Source: Micromonospora tarapacensis (GTDB lineage: Bacteria > Actinomycetota > Actinomycetes > Mycobacteriales > Micromonosporaceae). Taken from it: a DNA stretch of 64,000 nt. The DNA lies in assembly GCF_019697375.1 (NCBI RefSeq), contig NZ_JAHCDI010000004.1, positions 1,475,324 through 1,539,323 of the forward strand, read 5' to 3'. Below, one piece after another: positions 1 to 9,420 of the stretch. A program made the position numbers and the translations under genes. Each line of letters opens with the position of its first letter. Position 1 is the stretch's first letter. The notes beneath the pieces are model-generated. The model was not told where the DNA came from, ran no database searches, and saw nothing but the letters and a program-made list of their open reading frames with translations.

Positions 1-1
1 C

Positions 2-775
2 GTGACGGAGCAGCTGGACGGACTCTACGTGCGTGACCTGCGGGTGAGCTTCGACGGGTTCACCGCCGTCGACGGGGTGTCGCTGGACGTCCCCCCCGGC
101 GACATCCGGTTCCTCATCGGCCCCAACGGTGCCGGCAAGACCACATTGGTCGACGCCGTGACCGGGCTGGTCCGGGCCACCGGCTCGGTGCGCTTCGGCG
201 ACCGGGAACTGCTCGGCCGGCCGGTGCACCGGATCACCCGACTCGGGGTCGGCCGGACCTTCCAGACCTCGACGGTGTTCGAGGAGCTGACCGTGCTGCA
301 GAACCTCGACATCGCGGTCGGGGCCCGGCGGAGCTGGGCGACGCTGCTGCGCCGCCGGCACGGGGTGCCCGACGAGGTGGCCGAGGCCCTCGACGTCATC
401 GGCCTGGCCGGGCGGGCCGACCAGCTCGCCGGCACCCTGGCCCACGGGCAGAAGCAGTGGTTGGAGATCGGCATGCTGCTCGTGCAGGACGCCCGGCTGC
501 TGCTGCTCGACGAGCCGGTGGCCGGGATGAGCCACGAGGAACGCGACGCCACCGGGCGGCTGCTGGAACGGGTCAGCCACGACCGCACCGTGGTGGTGAT
601 CGAGCACGACATGGACTTCCTGCGCCGCTTCGCGCGTACCGTCACCGTGCTGCACGCCGGCCGGCTGCTCAGCGAGGGCACCGTCGCGCAGGTGCAGGCC
701 GACCCGCGCGTGCAGGAGGTATACCTCGGCCACCCGGTCGACGCCGGGACGGCTCCGACCGGTACGGAGGCATGA
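2..775 (+). CDS. urtD: Urea-type ABC transporter ATPase UrtD
   Basis: A 257-residue ATP-binding subunit of a branched-chain amino acid/urea-type importer. It shows Walker A GPNGAGKTT at about residues 40-48, a degenerate signature LAHGQKQWLEI, Walker B LLLLDEPVAGM and the switch His in IEHDM. The single ATPase followed directly by a second one is the urtD-urtE arrangement; LivG/LivF of an amino-acid importer is the main alternative. The GTG at base 2 gives the usual family length, but nothing upstream is visible, so the true start could lie outside. The permease and binding-protein genes are presumably upstream of the window. Its stop overlaps the next start by ATGA, implying coupled translation. 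Confidence 0.85.
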   Translation: MTEQLDGLYVRDLRVSFDGFTAVDGVSLDVPPGDIRFLIGPNGAGKTTLVDAVTGLVRATGSVRFGDRELLGRPVHRITRLGVGRTFQTSTVFEELTVLQNLDIAVGARRSWATLLRRRHGVPDEVAEALDVIGLAGRADQLAGTLAHGQKQWLEIGMLLVQDARLLLLDEPVAGMSHEERDATGRLLERVSHDRTVVVIEHDMDFLRRFARTVTVLHAGRLLSEGTVAQVQADPRVQEVYLGHPVDAGTAPTGTEA

Positions 776-1467
776 TGCTCACCATCCGTGGCGTGCACGC
801 CGGCTACGGGCGTAGCCGGGTGCTGCACGGCGTCGACGTCAGCGTGCCCGGCGACGGGGTCGCCACGGTGCTCGGCCACAACGGCGCCGGCAAGTCCACC
901 CTGCTGCGGGTCGCCGCCGGCCTGCTGCGGCCCAGCGCCGGACGGGTCGAACTGGACGGCGAGGACATCACCCGGCTCGCGCCGCACCAGCGGGTCGCCC
1001 GGGGCGTCGCGTACGTGCCGCAGGGACAGCAGTGCTTCCCGCACCTGACCGCCGCGGAGAACCTGCGGCTGGTGGCCGACGGTCGGCGGGACGGGCCGGC
1101 GACCACCGCCGAGGTGCTGGATCTGTTCCCGGCGTTGCGCCCGCTGCTGCGACGGCGGGCCGGTCTGCTCTCCGGCGGCCAGCGCCAGCAACTGGCCATC
1201 GCCCGGGCCCTGATCACCCGGCCCCGGCTGCTGATGCTCGACGAGCCGACGGAGGGCATCCAGCCGTCCGTCGTCGCCGAGATCCAGGACCGGATCGTGG
1301 CGCTGATCGCGCAGACCGGCTTCAGTGTGCTCCTGGTCGAGCAGCACCTCGGCTTCGCGCTGCGGGTGGCCGACCGCTACCACGTGCTGGAGTCGGGCCG
1401 GGTCACCTCCGCCGGAGACGGTGGCGCCACCGCGGAACGCAGCGTCCGGGAGGCCCTCTCGGTCTGA
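772..1467 (+). CDS. urtE: Urea-type ABC transporter ATPase UrtE
   Basis: A 231-residue second ATPase of the same importer. It has Walker A GHNGAGKST at residues 35-43, a full signature LSGGQRQQLAIARAL, Walker B LLMLDEPTEGI and the switch His in LLVEQH. The ATG at 772 overlaps the UrtD stop (ATGA), with a GGAGG-like stretch just upstream. It is the last gene of its operon: the next gene is convergent and ends one base away, so no separate terminator is visible. LivF is the alternative name if the substrate is an amino acid; the substrate cannot be read from the ATPase. Confidence 0.85.
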   Translation: MMLTIRGVHAGYGRSRVLHGVDVSVPGDGVATVLGHNGAGKSTLLRVAAGLLRPSAGRVELDGEDITRLAPHQRVARGVAYVPQGQQCFPHLTAAENLRLVADGRRDGPATTAEVLDLFPALRPLLRRRAGLLSGGQRQQLAIARALITRPRLLMLDEPTEGIQPSVVAEIQDRIVALIAQTGFSVLLVEQHLGFALRVADRYHVLESGRVTSAGDGGATAERSVREALSV

Positions 1468-1468
1468 T

Positions 1469-2647
1469 CTATCTTGGCCGCGGCCACGGGTGCCGTAGTT
1501 GTAGGCATGCTGCCACTCGGACGAGTAGATCTTCGCGGTGGTGCCGGGCGACGATCTGCAGACCGACGGGCGTCCCGTCGCTAGCGAAGCCGGCTGGTGC
1601 GCTTGCGGCTGGGTGTCCACTGAGGTTGAATGCCCAGGTCAACGCTACGTTCATGCGCTCGCCCGGCCCGGTGTGACCGTGAGCGGCGTAGGGGGTCGTC
1701 GGCGTGAGCAGCACGTCTGAGGTCCTGAACACCTCAGCGAGCTGCTGGTTGTTGTGGGTGCGCAGGGTTCCGGCGGCGGCTTGCTGCGCGGCCGAACCGG
1801 CACGCAGCGCATGCCAGGCGGGCGCAGGATCGCTGAGGACCAGGTCGTGTTCGACCCACTGGATCGAACCGCTCGCGGCGAGTCGGTCGGCGGCAGCGCG
1901 TGCCGGCTCCGCCACCTGCGGGTCGACGTCGGCGTAGCCCAAGCTGCCCGACCAGGCCGCTCGAACGGGTTGCCCTTCGGTCGGGTCGGTGACCTGGCTG
2001 GCAAGGTCTGTGCCGAGAACGGCATCGAGGTAGGCGGTGGCGTCATCGGTGGTGCGAGCCAGCGGGCCAGGTGCGTTGAGCACGCTCGTGGAGGGACAGC
2101 GGCCACTGGTGGTCTTGATGCCGATGACGCCGCACCAGGCGGCCGGAATGCGGAGCGACCCGGCGCCGTCGTTACCGGTTGCCAGGGGTACGAGACCCGC
2201 CGCGACCGCGGCTGCCGAACCGGCGGAGGAACCGCCGGGGGTGCGGTCTGCCCGCCAGGGGTTGGTGGTGGGGCCGCGGTCGGTGTGTCCCCAGGTCTGC
2301 CAGGCGGTGCCGCGCGGCACTGAGGTGGCACCGATCGGGATGCACCCGGCGGCGATGAGTCGTCGAGCTTGTGGTGAGTCGACGCCTTCGGTGGCTTTGA
2401 TACCCAGCGGCACCCCCGCGAGCGGCAGTCGGGTGCCATCGCCGACGGCGCGACGCAACTCGTGCGCGGTGCGGCGGGCCCGGTCCGGCCAGACCTCACG
2501 AAAGGCTCGTAGCTTCATGTCCACGGCCGCGATGCGGGCCAAGACAGCTTCGACGACTTCGGTGGGGCAGAGCTGCCCGGTGTTGACCAACTGCGCGATC
2601 TCGACGGCGTCCAGAAATGCGGGATCTGTGCCGAGTGATGCACTCAC
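1469..2647 (-). CDS. Amidase signature family hydrolase
   Basis: A 392-residue member of the amidase signature family, which hydrolyses amide bonds with a Ser-cis-Ser-Lys triad. The triad is visible: Lys84 in PLGIKA, the GGSSAGSAAAVA loop at 138-149, and the nucleophile Ser164 in GAGSLRIPA. It is shorter than the usual 450-500 residues; the stretch between the Lys and the GGSSAGS loop is compressed. The GTG start overlaps the stop of the upstream FolD-like gene (GTGA), so the two are translationally coupled. Substrate unknown; Glu-tRNA amidotransferase subunit A is unlikely because no GatB/GatC is nearby. Confidence 0.8.
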   Translation of the reverse strand: MSASLGTDPAFLDAVEIAQLVNTGQLCPTEVVEAVLARIAAVDMKLRAFREVWPDRARRTAHELRRAVGDGTRLPLAGVPLGIKATEGVDSPQARRLIAAGCIPIGATSVPRGTAWQTWGHTDRGPTTNPWRADRTPGGSSAGSAAAVAAGLVPLATGNDGAGSLRIPAAWCGVIGIKTTSGRCPSTSVLNAPGPLARTTDDATAYLDAVLGTDLASQVTDPTEGQPVRAAWSGSLGYADVDPQVAEPARAAADRLAASGSIQWVEHDLVLSDPAPAWHALRAGSAAQQAAAGTLRTHNNQQLAEVFRTSDVLLTPTTPYAAHGHTGPGERMNVALTWAFNLSGHPAASAPAGFASDGTPVGLQIVARHHREDLLVRVAACLQLRHPWPRPR

Positions 2648-3678
2648 CGTTGGCGATCTTGGTCATTGCCGCGATCGTGGCCACCGCGCTGGCGGGACGG
2701 CGGGTGCACGGTTTGCGACCCGGTCTGTCGAGGTACGCGGGTCGGGACGGGGAAGGCGGATGCTGCCGCTCGGGCAGCTGCGGCAGGTCCGCTGGCACGC
2801 GCCTCGTACGGACGTCCCGCGTACTGCCAGGGGGCCAGATCGGGTTGCAGCTCCTGACGAATACTCCGTTCGACCAGGACGGCCATCTCGACGGGACCGA
2901 TGCCGCCGGGCACCGGAGTGATGTTCTGCGGGATGCCGGTGGCCTCGGCGGAGATGTCACCAGCTACCCCACCGTCGGGCGACGGGACGAAGCCGGAGTC
3001 CACCACAAGCCGGTGGTGTGGGCGTATGTGCTGTGGGCCGAGCAACCCCGGGCTGCCGGTGACGGAGATGACGATGTCGGCCTCGCGGACCGCGCTGAGG
3101 TTGTCGCCGAGATCGAGTTCGAGCGGCTTGTGGCCATGTTCGGTGAGGCGGGTGACGACACCGCGTCCGACGAAGCCCCGGGCTCCCACCACGGCGACGG
3201 CTGGTGCGTCGCGGGTGAAGGGTTGCACCACTCGCCAGATTCCTTCCGCAGTCGCGCACACCTGCTGGTCGGACGCCTTGGTCAGCGCGTCGATGTCCTT
3301 CTGCGGGGCGATGTCCTGCACGAACTGGCGCAGCCGGGCCGGGACCGGCTGTTGCACGATGACGGCGGTGACGGCGGGATCGGCGTTGGCGCGCCTGATG
3401 GTGGCTGCGAACTCTGCTGGAGTCACCCGAGCTGGCAGCACCAAATGTTCGGTGTGCAGGCCGATCCTGGTGAAGTTGGCGACCTTCTGTTCTGCGGAGA
3501 TCCGTGAGGCATTCGCGCGTGCCTGCCAGTCCACCGGGTCGTGGCCCCCGGCCTCGACCCTGATGATCGCTGCCGTCCTGCCGCGGGCCGTCATGGGTTC
3601 GCGATAGCTGGCGTACAGCTCGTGGACGGTGCGCAGGATTTCTCGGCCCGAGATGCGGTTGTCTGGCTGGGCGCTCAT
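2644..3678 (-). CDS. FolD-like methylenetetrahydrofolate dehydrogenase/cyclohydrolase homologue, divergent
   Basis: The 344-residue protein has the FolD fold: an N-terminal substrate domain and a Rossmann domain with VVGARGFVGRGV, then the terminal TPVPGGIGPVEMAVL motif. Canonical FolD interconverts methylene-, methenyl- and formyl-tetrahydrofolate with NADP. Two hallmarks are altered: by eye alignment the catalytic Lys is kept (Lys65) but the Tyr four residues before it is Ser61, and the usual DVDG substrate motif reads DIDA. A low-complexity tail of about 65 residues follows the fold and overlaps the amidase start. It is probably a paralogue rather than the housekeeping enzyme; loss of cyclohydrolase activity is an inference. 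Confidence 0.7.
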   Translation of the reverse strand: MSAQPDNRISGREILRTVHELYASYREPMTARGRTAAIIRVEAGGHDPVDWQARANASRISAEQKVANFTRIGLHTEHLVLPARVTPAEFAATIRRANADPAVTAVIVQQPVPARLRQFVQDIAPQKDIDALTKASDQQVCATAEGIWRVVQPFTRDAPAVAVVGARGFVGRGVVTRLTEHGHKPLELDLGDNLSAVREADIVISVTGSPGLLGPQHIRPHHRLVVDSGFVPSPDGGVAGDISAEATGIPQNITPVPGGIGPVEMAVLVERSIRQELQPDLAPWQYAGRPYEARASGPAAAARAAASAFPVPTRVPRQTGSQTVHPPSRQRGGHDRGNDQDRQR

Positions 3679-3689
3679 CCGCGCCGACC

Positions 3690-4154
3690 TCAGTAGGACC
3701 AGCCGAGGCTGGCGAGCGCCGTGGGCACTGGTTCCAGCGTGCGGCTGTCGAGTAGGTCGTACACCTGCTGCCCGGTCAGCAGTCGGTGGTTCTCGAGGTT
3801 GTCGTGATAGCGCCGTCCGTCCCAGTCCAGCGGGACAAGGGTGAAGGTGTCTGGGTCGAACGCGTCGTAGTACGAGAAGGGACCGTGGTGGGCCAGCCAG
3901 GTGACGTCGTGCGGCTCGGCGTCAAGGTGTTCCCGGGCCAGGTCCAGCGCCTTGGCGGCAACACCCGCCATGTCGTCGGCGATTCCGCTGCTGTCTTCGT
4001 TGGAGCGGATCTCAGACGCGACCGCCACGACCCGGTCTCGGCGGGGATAGAGACGTACCAGGCAGTGGGCGTCGCCACCGCGGCGGTGCGTCCAGTGCAC
4101 GACAGCGCTGACGTGATCGTCGGACACGAGGACTACCGGCGTATCGCTGATCAT
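3690..4154 (-). CDS. Conserved hypothetical protein at the end of the conjugation operon
   Basis: A 154-residue soluble acidic protein with no family I can name. The ATG at 4154 is preceded by a strong GGAGGGGG ribosome site; a longer in-frame reading upstream has none. The N-terminus looks like a beta-rich domain (residues about 5-50, with HCLVRLYPRRDRVVAVASE), followed by a helical segment and a Tyr/Asp-rich C-terminus. It is the last gene of the minus-strand type IV secretion-like operon, 53 bases after the DUF4913-like gene, so an accessory role in the element is likely by position only. Confidence 0.6.
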   Translation of the reverse strand: MISDTPVVLVSDDHVSAVVHWTHRRGGDAHCLVRLYPRRDRVVAVASEIRSNEDSSGIADDMAGVAAKALDLAREHLDAEPHDVTWLAHHGPFSYYDAFDPDTFTLVPLDWDGRRYHDNLENHRLLTGQQVYDLLDSRTLEPVPTALASLGWSY

Positions 4155-4207
4155 TTCGTGTACCCCCTCCTGCTGTGGGTCAACCTGGCCGTCGTGATTC
4201 GGTAGAT

Positions 4208-4681
4208 TCAACGACTCCCGTCGTCGGGTAGTTGGGCGAGGACCTCCGCCGGCGCGGGTTCGACCGGCAGGGGACGAGTGTCTGTGTGCCTGTCGGGGCT
4301 GCATCGGCTGAACGGGCCGTACTCGGCGGCGAGGGCGGCGAGGTGCGGGTCGAGGTGGTCGCGCCACCAGGTGCTCATGCCGGTCTCTGGGTCGCTGACC
4401 CGCAGGGTCTCCCATGCCCGCCACAGGGCGTAGAGGCGGGAGATCGCTTCTGGGTGGGCCCACCACCGTGGGCACCAGTTCATCCCGGAGGTTGGTCCGC
4501 TGGCGAGGCGCCGCTCGACGACGTGGGCGAGGTAGTTCCCGACGAACGCCTCGACGTCGCGGAAGACCGGCTCGTTGCCAGCGGGCTCGGCGGTGGGCGG
4601 CGGTTCGCCCGCGGGATCGCCAGCGAGTTCACCGAGTGGTGCGCTGAGGTCGGCGACGGGGCCGGAGGTCGGGCTGGTCAT
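4208..4681 (-). CDS. DUF4913-like family protein
   Basis: A 157-residue protein whose core (residues about 38-120) is rich in Trp and has the pattern VxxFVxNYLAHVVERR ... WCPRWWAHPEAISRLYALWRAWE ... WWRDHLDPHL in pieces. This matches what I know of DUF4913 proteins that accompany actinobacterial conjugation loci. The N-terminal 35 residues are Pro/Ala-rich and disordered. The ATG at 4681 overlaps the stop of the VirD4-like gene (ATGA). Function is unknown; its fixed position next to the coupling protein suggests a structural or substrate-handling role in the same machine. Confidence 0.7.
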   Translation of the reverse strand: MTSPTSGPVADLSAPLGELAGDPAGEPPPTAEPAGNEPVFRDVEAFVGNYLAHVVERRLASGPTSGMNWCPRWWAHPEAISRLYALWRAWETLRVSDPETGMSTWWRDHLDPHLAALAAEYGPFSRCSPDRHTDTRPLPVEPAPAEVLAQLPDDGSR

Positions 4682-6458
4682 GAGGTCGGCTCCGGCGGGG
4701 TGCCGGGGGACAGGGTCCAGTCGGTACGGCTGTCGGGATCCCAGCGGGCGATCGAGGCGCGGATCGTGGCGGCGTGAGGTCCGTCCTGCCAGGGAGCGGT
4801 GCGGGCGAGCGCGGGTGGTGCGCCGGAGGCGTAGACGACCAGCCGACCGCGGGGCAGGGCGTGCAGGTCGGATACGTCGAGGATGCGTTGGCGGCGGGTG
4901 GAGTGGGAGACCGACCGGTTGCCCCAGCCGGTCCCGCTGCTGCTGGTCGAGCGGGTGGTGACCTCGTGCTCGCCGATGAGTTTGGAGAGTTCTTCCAGCC
5001 AGTCGGGGTCGGCGACGCCGCCGCCGTAGGTGCGGACGTTCGCGGCGGACCAGAGTTTGCGCATGCCTTCGCGTCCCCACACGTCGACGCCTTGGGGGTA
5101 GGACTGCAGGATGGTGATGATGGGTAGGCCGTGGGAGCCGTAGTACGAGTACAGGTTGGGCAGTTGGCGTAGCCGGCAGATGTTCGCCGCTTCGTCGAGG
5201 ATGCTCAGCAGCGGTGGGTCGAGGCGCCGGCCGGCCGAGGCGCGGGCCTGCATTTCGCCGGCGCGTAGGACGGCGTCGGTGAGCGCGGCGACCAGTGGGG
5301 CGGGGGAGCCGGGTCCGCCTTGGGAGAGCAGGTACAGCACGTCGGTGGAGGTGACGAACGCGGCCGGATCGAACTCGGGTACCCCGCCTCGGGTTGGTGG
5401 GGTGACCCAGCGGGTGACGGCTGGTTCGGTGAGGCACATGAGCATCTTCTGGGCGCCGGCGTAGATGCCGCCTCGGGTCTTGTCGGGCATGTTGACCACG
5501 CCGGACACCGCGTCGCCGGGCAGGTCGAAGCCTCGGTCGCGCAGCAGGAGGGCTGGTTCGTCGTCACGTGGGCTGACGGCCCACCGGTAGGCGGCGAGGA
5601 TGTCGTGGCCGGACACGGCGGCGGCCAGCAGCAGGTTGGCCACCAGCTCCTCGCTGGAAGGGTCGAAGAAGGCGTCCCGGTTGATTCCGGGTTCGCGTTC
5701 GGCGGCGGCGAAGTGTTCGGCGAGGCGTCGGGCGTCGGTGATGGTGGCCACGGCGCGCAGTGGGTTCCACCACATGCCCTGCTCGGCGCCGAGGATGTGT
5801 TGCGGGTCGAACGCCCACACCTGGCCGCGGGCGGCGCGTACCTCGCGGGTGGCGTCGACGATGTCGCCCTTGACGCTGGTGACCAGGGTCGGGCCGGGCG
5901 CGGCGACGACGGCGGGGATGGCCCGGCTGGTGGTCTTGCCGGTGCGCGGGCCCCAGATGTCGACGGCCATGTCCTCCCAGGACTGGCGCAGCGGCATGCC
6001 TCCGGCGACGGTGACCCCGATGAGCACGCCGAGTTGGTCGGGGTCGGGTCGGTCGACGGCGGCGAGGCTGGGCCGCAGTCGCCGGCCGCTGTCGGCGACC
6101 CCTTGGGTCCGAGGTGCGCCAGGTCGGAGCGGCTGGCCATCCGCCGGGCGGCCGGGTCGACCCGGGTCCGCCGCCTGCCGGTCCGCCGCCTGACCACCAT
6201 CACCGCCGCGATCAGCAGCAGCAGCACGGCGATCAGACCGGCCGCGACGAGGGTGCACGCGGTGGTCCAGGTGATGTCTCCCCGCAGTACCGCTAGCGTC
6301 ACCTGGATCGGGTGGCCGCCGGTGTGGCCGGGTGGGCGGGTCAGCACCACCGGTAGCCACACCGTGCCGGCGAGGACCACGAGCAGGGCGGCGAGCCCGC
6401 CCACGATCAGGCCGGCGTCGTCGTGGCCACCACGCGGCCCGGCTACCCGCCGGTTCAC
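4678..6458 (-). CDS. VirD4/TraG-like type IV coupling ATPase (reading frame broken near 6100)
   Basis: Coupling proteins are membrane-anchored ATPases that feed DNA-protein complexes into a type IV channel. The N-terminal part reads from GTG 6458 (overlapping the upstream stop as GTGA) and has two membrane segments, then SRSDLAHLGPKG. From there the conserved sequence continues one frame over with VADSGRRLRPSL, the nucleotide site GPRTGKTT, the SVKGD motif and the Walker B LLSILDEAANI. One extra G in the GGGG run (plus strand 6099-6102) would restore a 593-residue protein of normal TraG/TraD size. Sequencing error is the simplest explanation; a natural mutation or minus-1 slippage are alternatives. 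Confidence 0.8.
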
Positions 6459-7945
6459 GTCATTGTCCAGCGGAAGTCGGTGTTGCCGAGCTGCTTCTCC
6501 ACCTCGGTCGGTTCCAGGTGTATGGGGATACCCGGCCTCGATCCGACCTTGATCAGGAAGTTTCCGCGCCCGACGGTCTCGCCGCCCTCGGCGGCAGTCC
6601 ACGACGGTGGCGCCGACCAGGACAGCACCTCACGCCGTTCGGCCTGCGACAGCGGCCGGACCCGGGAGACGGAGTCCAGCTCCTGCTCCGAGCAGGGACC
6701 GATCATCAGCACCGCGGACCGTTCGGCGAAGCCTCTGGCTTTGGCCCGGTCGTGGGCGGTGGGCAGTGCCTCCAGGTCGGCGAGAGAGTGGGTGATGAAG
6801 GCGGTGCCGGTGCCCTTCTGCCGGTTGAGGCGGGTGAGTCCGTCGGCGCGGTCGACCAGGCCGTGCCCGACCCGCAGCGCCCGCCACAGCTCGTCGAGCA
6901 CGGTGAAGAAGGTGCGGGCGGGCGCGAGGCCGAGGTCGGCCATCAGGTGCGCGGCCTCGACCTGCGCGAAGCCGTACGACCAGGTCGACAGCAGGGTCGC
7001 GGCGGTGCGCAGTTCGTCGGTGTCGTCGATGCCGGAGATGTCGACGCAGACGGCGGGGGTGTCGAGGCGGATGGCGGTGGTGGTCTGCCCCTCGAAGGTG
7101 TCACCGAGCGGGCCGTGTAGCAGCGCCAGCAGGGTGCGGTGCAGGCCGTTGGTCTCTTCCCGGAACCGGGGGAGGTCTTGCTCTTCCTGCCAGAGGGTGA
7201 CGGCGCGGACGTCGGCGGGGGCGTCGCGCAGGATGCGCAGGACGTCGGAGAGCACCGGCGGGGTGTCGGTCTCGCGTTCGGCGAGGTAGCGCAGCGCGGC
7301 AGCGAGGACGGTGGTCTCGTCGGAGCTGACGGGCCCGCGCCGGATCAGGGTGGCCAGGGCGACCAGCATGTTCAGCCGCCGGTCGGTGACCGCCGCGCGC
7401 ACGACAGCGCCGGTGCGCTCGTCGACCCGGTCGAGGACCTGGCGCCACGGTCCGGCGTCGAGGGGGTTGATCCGGTCGAGGCCGGGCCCGATGCGCAGGA
7501 CCTGCCCACCGAGGGCGCGGACCAGCTGCGCGTAGTCGGGCTTGAGGTCGCCGAGGATCAGCGGGGTCACGCCCTGGGCGGTGAGGCCGAGGACCATCCG
7601 GCGTACGGCGGTGGACTTGCCCATGCCGGGTTCGCCCTCGATCCACACCGACGGGTTGTTGATCAGCCGGGCCCGGGTGTACCAGGAGATCGGGTCGAAG
7701 CACACTGCCGAACCGGTGTAGAGGTGCCGGCCGACGGGCACCCCGATCATCGGTGTCGACGCGCCGGTGCCGAACGGGAACAGGCCGCAGACCTGCACGG
7801 TGGTGCCCCGGTACTCCGTCGGCGGTTCGATCCACGACCAGCGGCCACCGCCGGGCCCGGCGTAGCCGAGCCGGCCCGGCCGGCGGGTGGCTGGTCGACG
7901 CGGTGGTGGCGTCGGTGGGGTGCGGTCCCGGGTGCTGATGGTCAT
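6455..7945 (-). CDS. VirB4/TraC-like conjugation ATPase
   Basis: A 496-residue motor ATPase of a type IV secretion-like system. The ATPase domain has Walker A GEPGMGKST, ILGDLKPDY after it, Walker B FFTVLDELWRAL and a sensor-like AFITHSLADLEAL. It lacks a large N-terminal VirB4 domain; in actinobacterial systems that part is carried by the separate SCO6880-type protein encoded just upstream. The start ATG 7945 lies eight bases after the SCO6880-like stop, with a weak ribosome site. The Pro/Arg-rich first 30 residues are probably flexible. Confidence 0.8.
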   Translation of the reverse strand: MTISTRDRTPPTPPPRRPATRRPGRLGYAGPGGGRWSWIEPPTEYRGTTVQVCGLFPFGTGASTPMIGVPVGRHLYTGSAVCFDPISWYTRARLINNPSVWIEGEPGMGKSTAVRRMVLGLTAQGVTPLILGDLKPDYAQLVRALGGQVLRIGPGLDRINPLDAGPWRQVLDRVDERTGAVVRAAVTDRRLNMLVALATLIRRGPVSSDETTVLAAALRYLAERETDTPPVLSDVLRILRDAPADVRAVTLWQEEQDLPRFREETNGLHRTLLALLHGPLGDTFEGQTTTAIRLDTPAVCVDISGIDDTDELRTAATLLSTWSYGFAQVEAAHLMADLGLAPARTFFTVLDELWRALRVGHGLVDRADGLTRLNRQKGTGTAFITHSLADLEALPTAHDRAKARGFAERSAVLMIGPCSEQELDSVSRVRPLSQAERREVLSWSAPPSWTAAEGGETVGRGNFLIKVGSRPGIPIHLEPTEVEKQLGNTDFRWTMT

Positions 7946-7953
7946 GTCACGGC

Positions 7954-9420
7954 CTAGAACGGGATGGTGGAGTGGGTGGGCAGCACGACACCGGCGGGCA
8001 GGCCGGCGGCGAATCCGGCGGCCTGGCAGCCGTACATCGGCCGCAGCACCAGCCGCGCCTCTCCGGCGCGGGCCCGGATGATGCCGGCAGCCTCGTCGAG
8101 CTGCTTCTCGTCGGCGACGGTGGCGGTGACAAGCACGGTGAACCGGACGACACCAGCACCGGCGGCTTCCTCCTCCGCGGCCTGATCGGCGGCGACGACG
8201 TCGGTCATGTCCCGGGCGCTGGGCCGGTGTTTCTTGCTGGCCAGGAAGCGAGCGTCGCGCTTGTCGGCCTCCACCAGCCGCGCGGCGTCGCCGGGGGGGT
8301 AGGGCCGGTAGACCATGGTCACCCGTTTGCGCAGCAGTTGCGGGTCGGGGTCGGTGAGCCGGGCGAACAGTCGCGAGTACACCACGCCCCGGGGAGCCTC
8401 CACCATGCACCAGGTCCGCGAGAACGCCGAGTCGTGCCGGTAGGCGTCCCAGCTCTCCCGGGTGGCCACCGGCCCGGCCTGCGGCCAGTCCGGGGTCAGC
8501 TGCGGATCCCGGGCGAGATCCGTGGCGACGGCCGGGTCGTAGGCGGCCCGCACCACGGCGGCGAGGCTGCGCGCGGATAGCGGCGTGATCCCGGCGCCGG
8601 TCGCGCCGGTCAGCCCGGCGTGCAGGTGCGGCAGCCGGCCGGCGACCTCCCGGCAGACGTCCTCGTGGGACAACGCCCTGCCAGGTGGGGCGGCGTAGGT
8701 CAGCGAGACCCGGGTGTCGACCGTCGCGGAGCCTGCCGGGGACGACTCGACGACGTCGTTGAGCACTTGCCGGGCCAGCGTTGGGGCGTCGGGCCGGGAC
8801 GTGGCGGCGACCTCGGCGGCGAGCCGGGTGCCGGGATCAGGGGTGGTCTCGACGGTGACCTGCGCCTGTACCAGGTGCGGCTCGCGGGACAGCGCCGACA
8901 ACCAGGACGCCAGGTGCGCGACGCGGGCGTCGACGACCGCCTGGTCGACCAGGTCCAGCCCTTCCGGCGCGCAGCGCAGCGTGACGGTGTAGTGGCGGCT
9001 CTGCGGGACAACGACGACCGCGACCGTCCCGGACCGGCCGGTCTCCACCTCGTACACCTCGGAGCGGGCCAACACCCCAGGAAGCTGGTGGGCGGCGGTG
9101 GCCCGGGACGCGACCCCGGAGACGTAGATGTGGTGGCGGCGGGCCCGCGTCAGCCACCACGCGACCCGGGCGGTGATGACCTGGATTCCGGTGCGCCCGT
9201 TGACCCGGATCGCCAGCGGAGCGAGGACCAGGACACCGAAGATCACCGTGAGCAGCGACGCGAGCAGGGAGACCGGCAGCATGGCGGCGGCGAGCACCAT
9301 GACCAGGAACGCCGCGATGGTGCCGGCCGGGCCGAGGCCGAACAGGCCAGCGCCGCGGCCGAGTCGCCAGTTGCCGTAGGTGCGCTGCCCGGTCGGTCGG
9401 TCCCGTACTCCGGTGCTCAC
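7954..9420 (-). CDS. SCO6880-family type IV secretion protein with PrgI-like N-terminus
   Basis: A 488-residue protein with two hydrophobic segments at about residues 28-70 (PrgI-like), followed by a soluble domain containing YEVETGRSGTVAVVVVP and a long C-terminus ending in GGVV-like and PTHSTIPF segments. The overall plan matches the SCO6880 family, which replaces the N-terminal part of VirB4 in actinobacterial conjugation loci. The GTG at 9420 overlaps the stop of the TrbL-like gene (GTGA). It probably anchors the VirB4-like ATPase encoded next to the membrane complex. Confidence 0.8.
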   Translation of the reverse strand: MSTGVRDRPTGQRTYGNWRLGRGAGLFGLGPAGTIAAFLVMVLAAAMLPVSLLASLLTVIFGVLVLAPLAIRVNGRTGIQVITARVAWWLTRARRHHIYVSGVASRATAAHQLPGVLARSEVYEVETGRSGTVAVVVVPQSRHYTVTLRCAPEGLDLVDQAVVDARVAHLASWLSALSREPHLVQAQVTVETTPDPGTRLAAEVAATSRPDAPTLARQVLNDVVESSPAGSATVDTRVSLTYAAPPGRALSHEDVCREVAGRLPHLHAGLTGATGAGITPLSARSLAAVVRAAYDPAVATDLARDPQLTPDWPQAGPVATRESWDAYRHDSAFSRTWCMVEAPRGVVYSRLFARLTDPDPQLLRKRVTMVYRPYPPGDAARLVEADKRDARFLASKKHRPSARDMTDVVAADQAAEEEAAGAGVVRFTVLVTATVADEKQLDEAAGIIRARAGEARLVLRPMYGCQAAGFAAGLPAGVVLPTHSTIPF

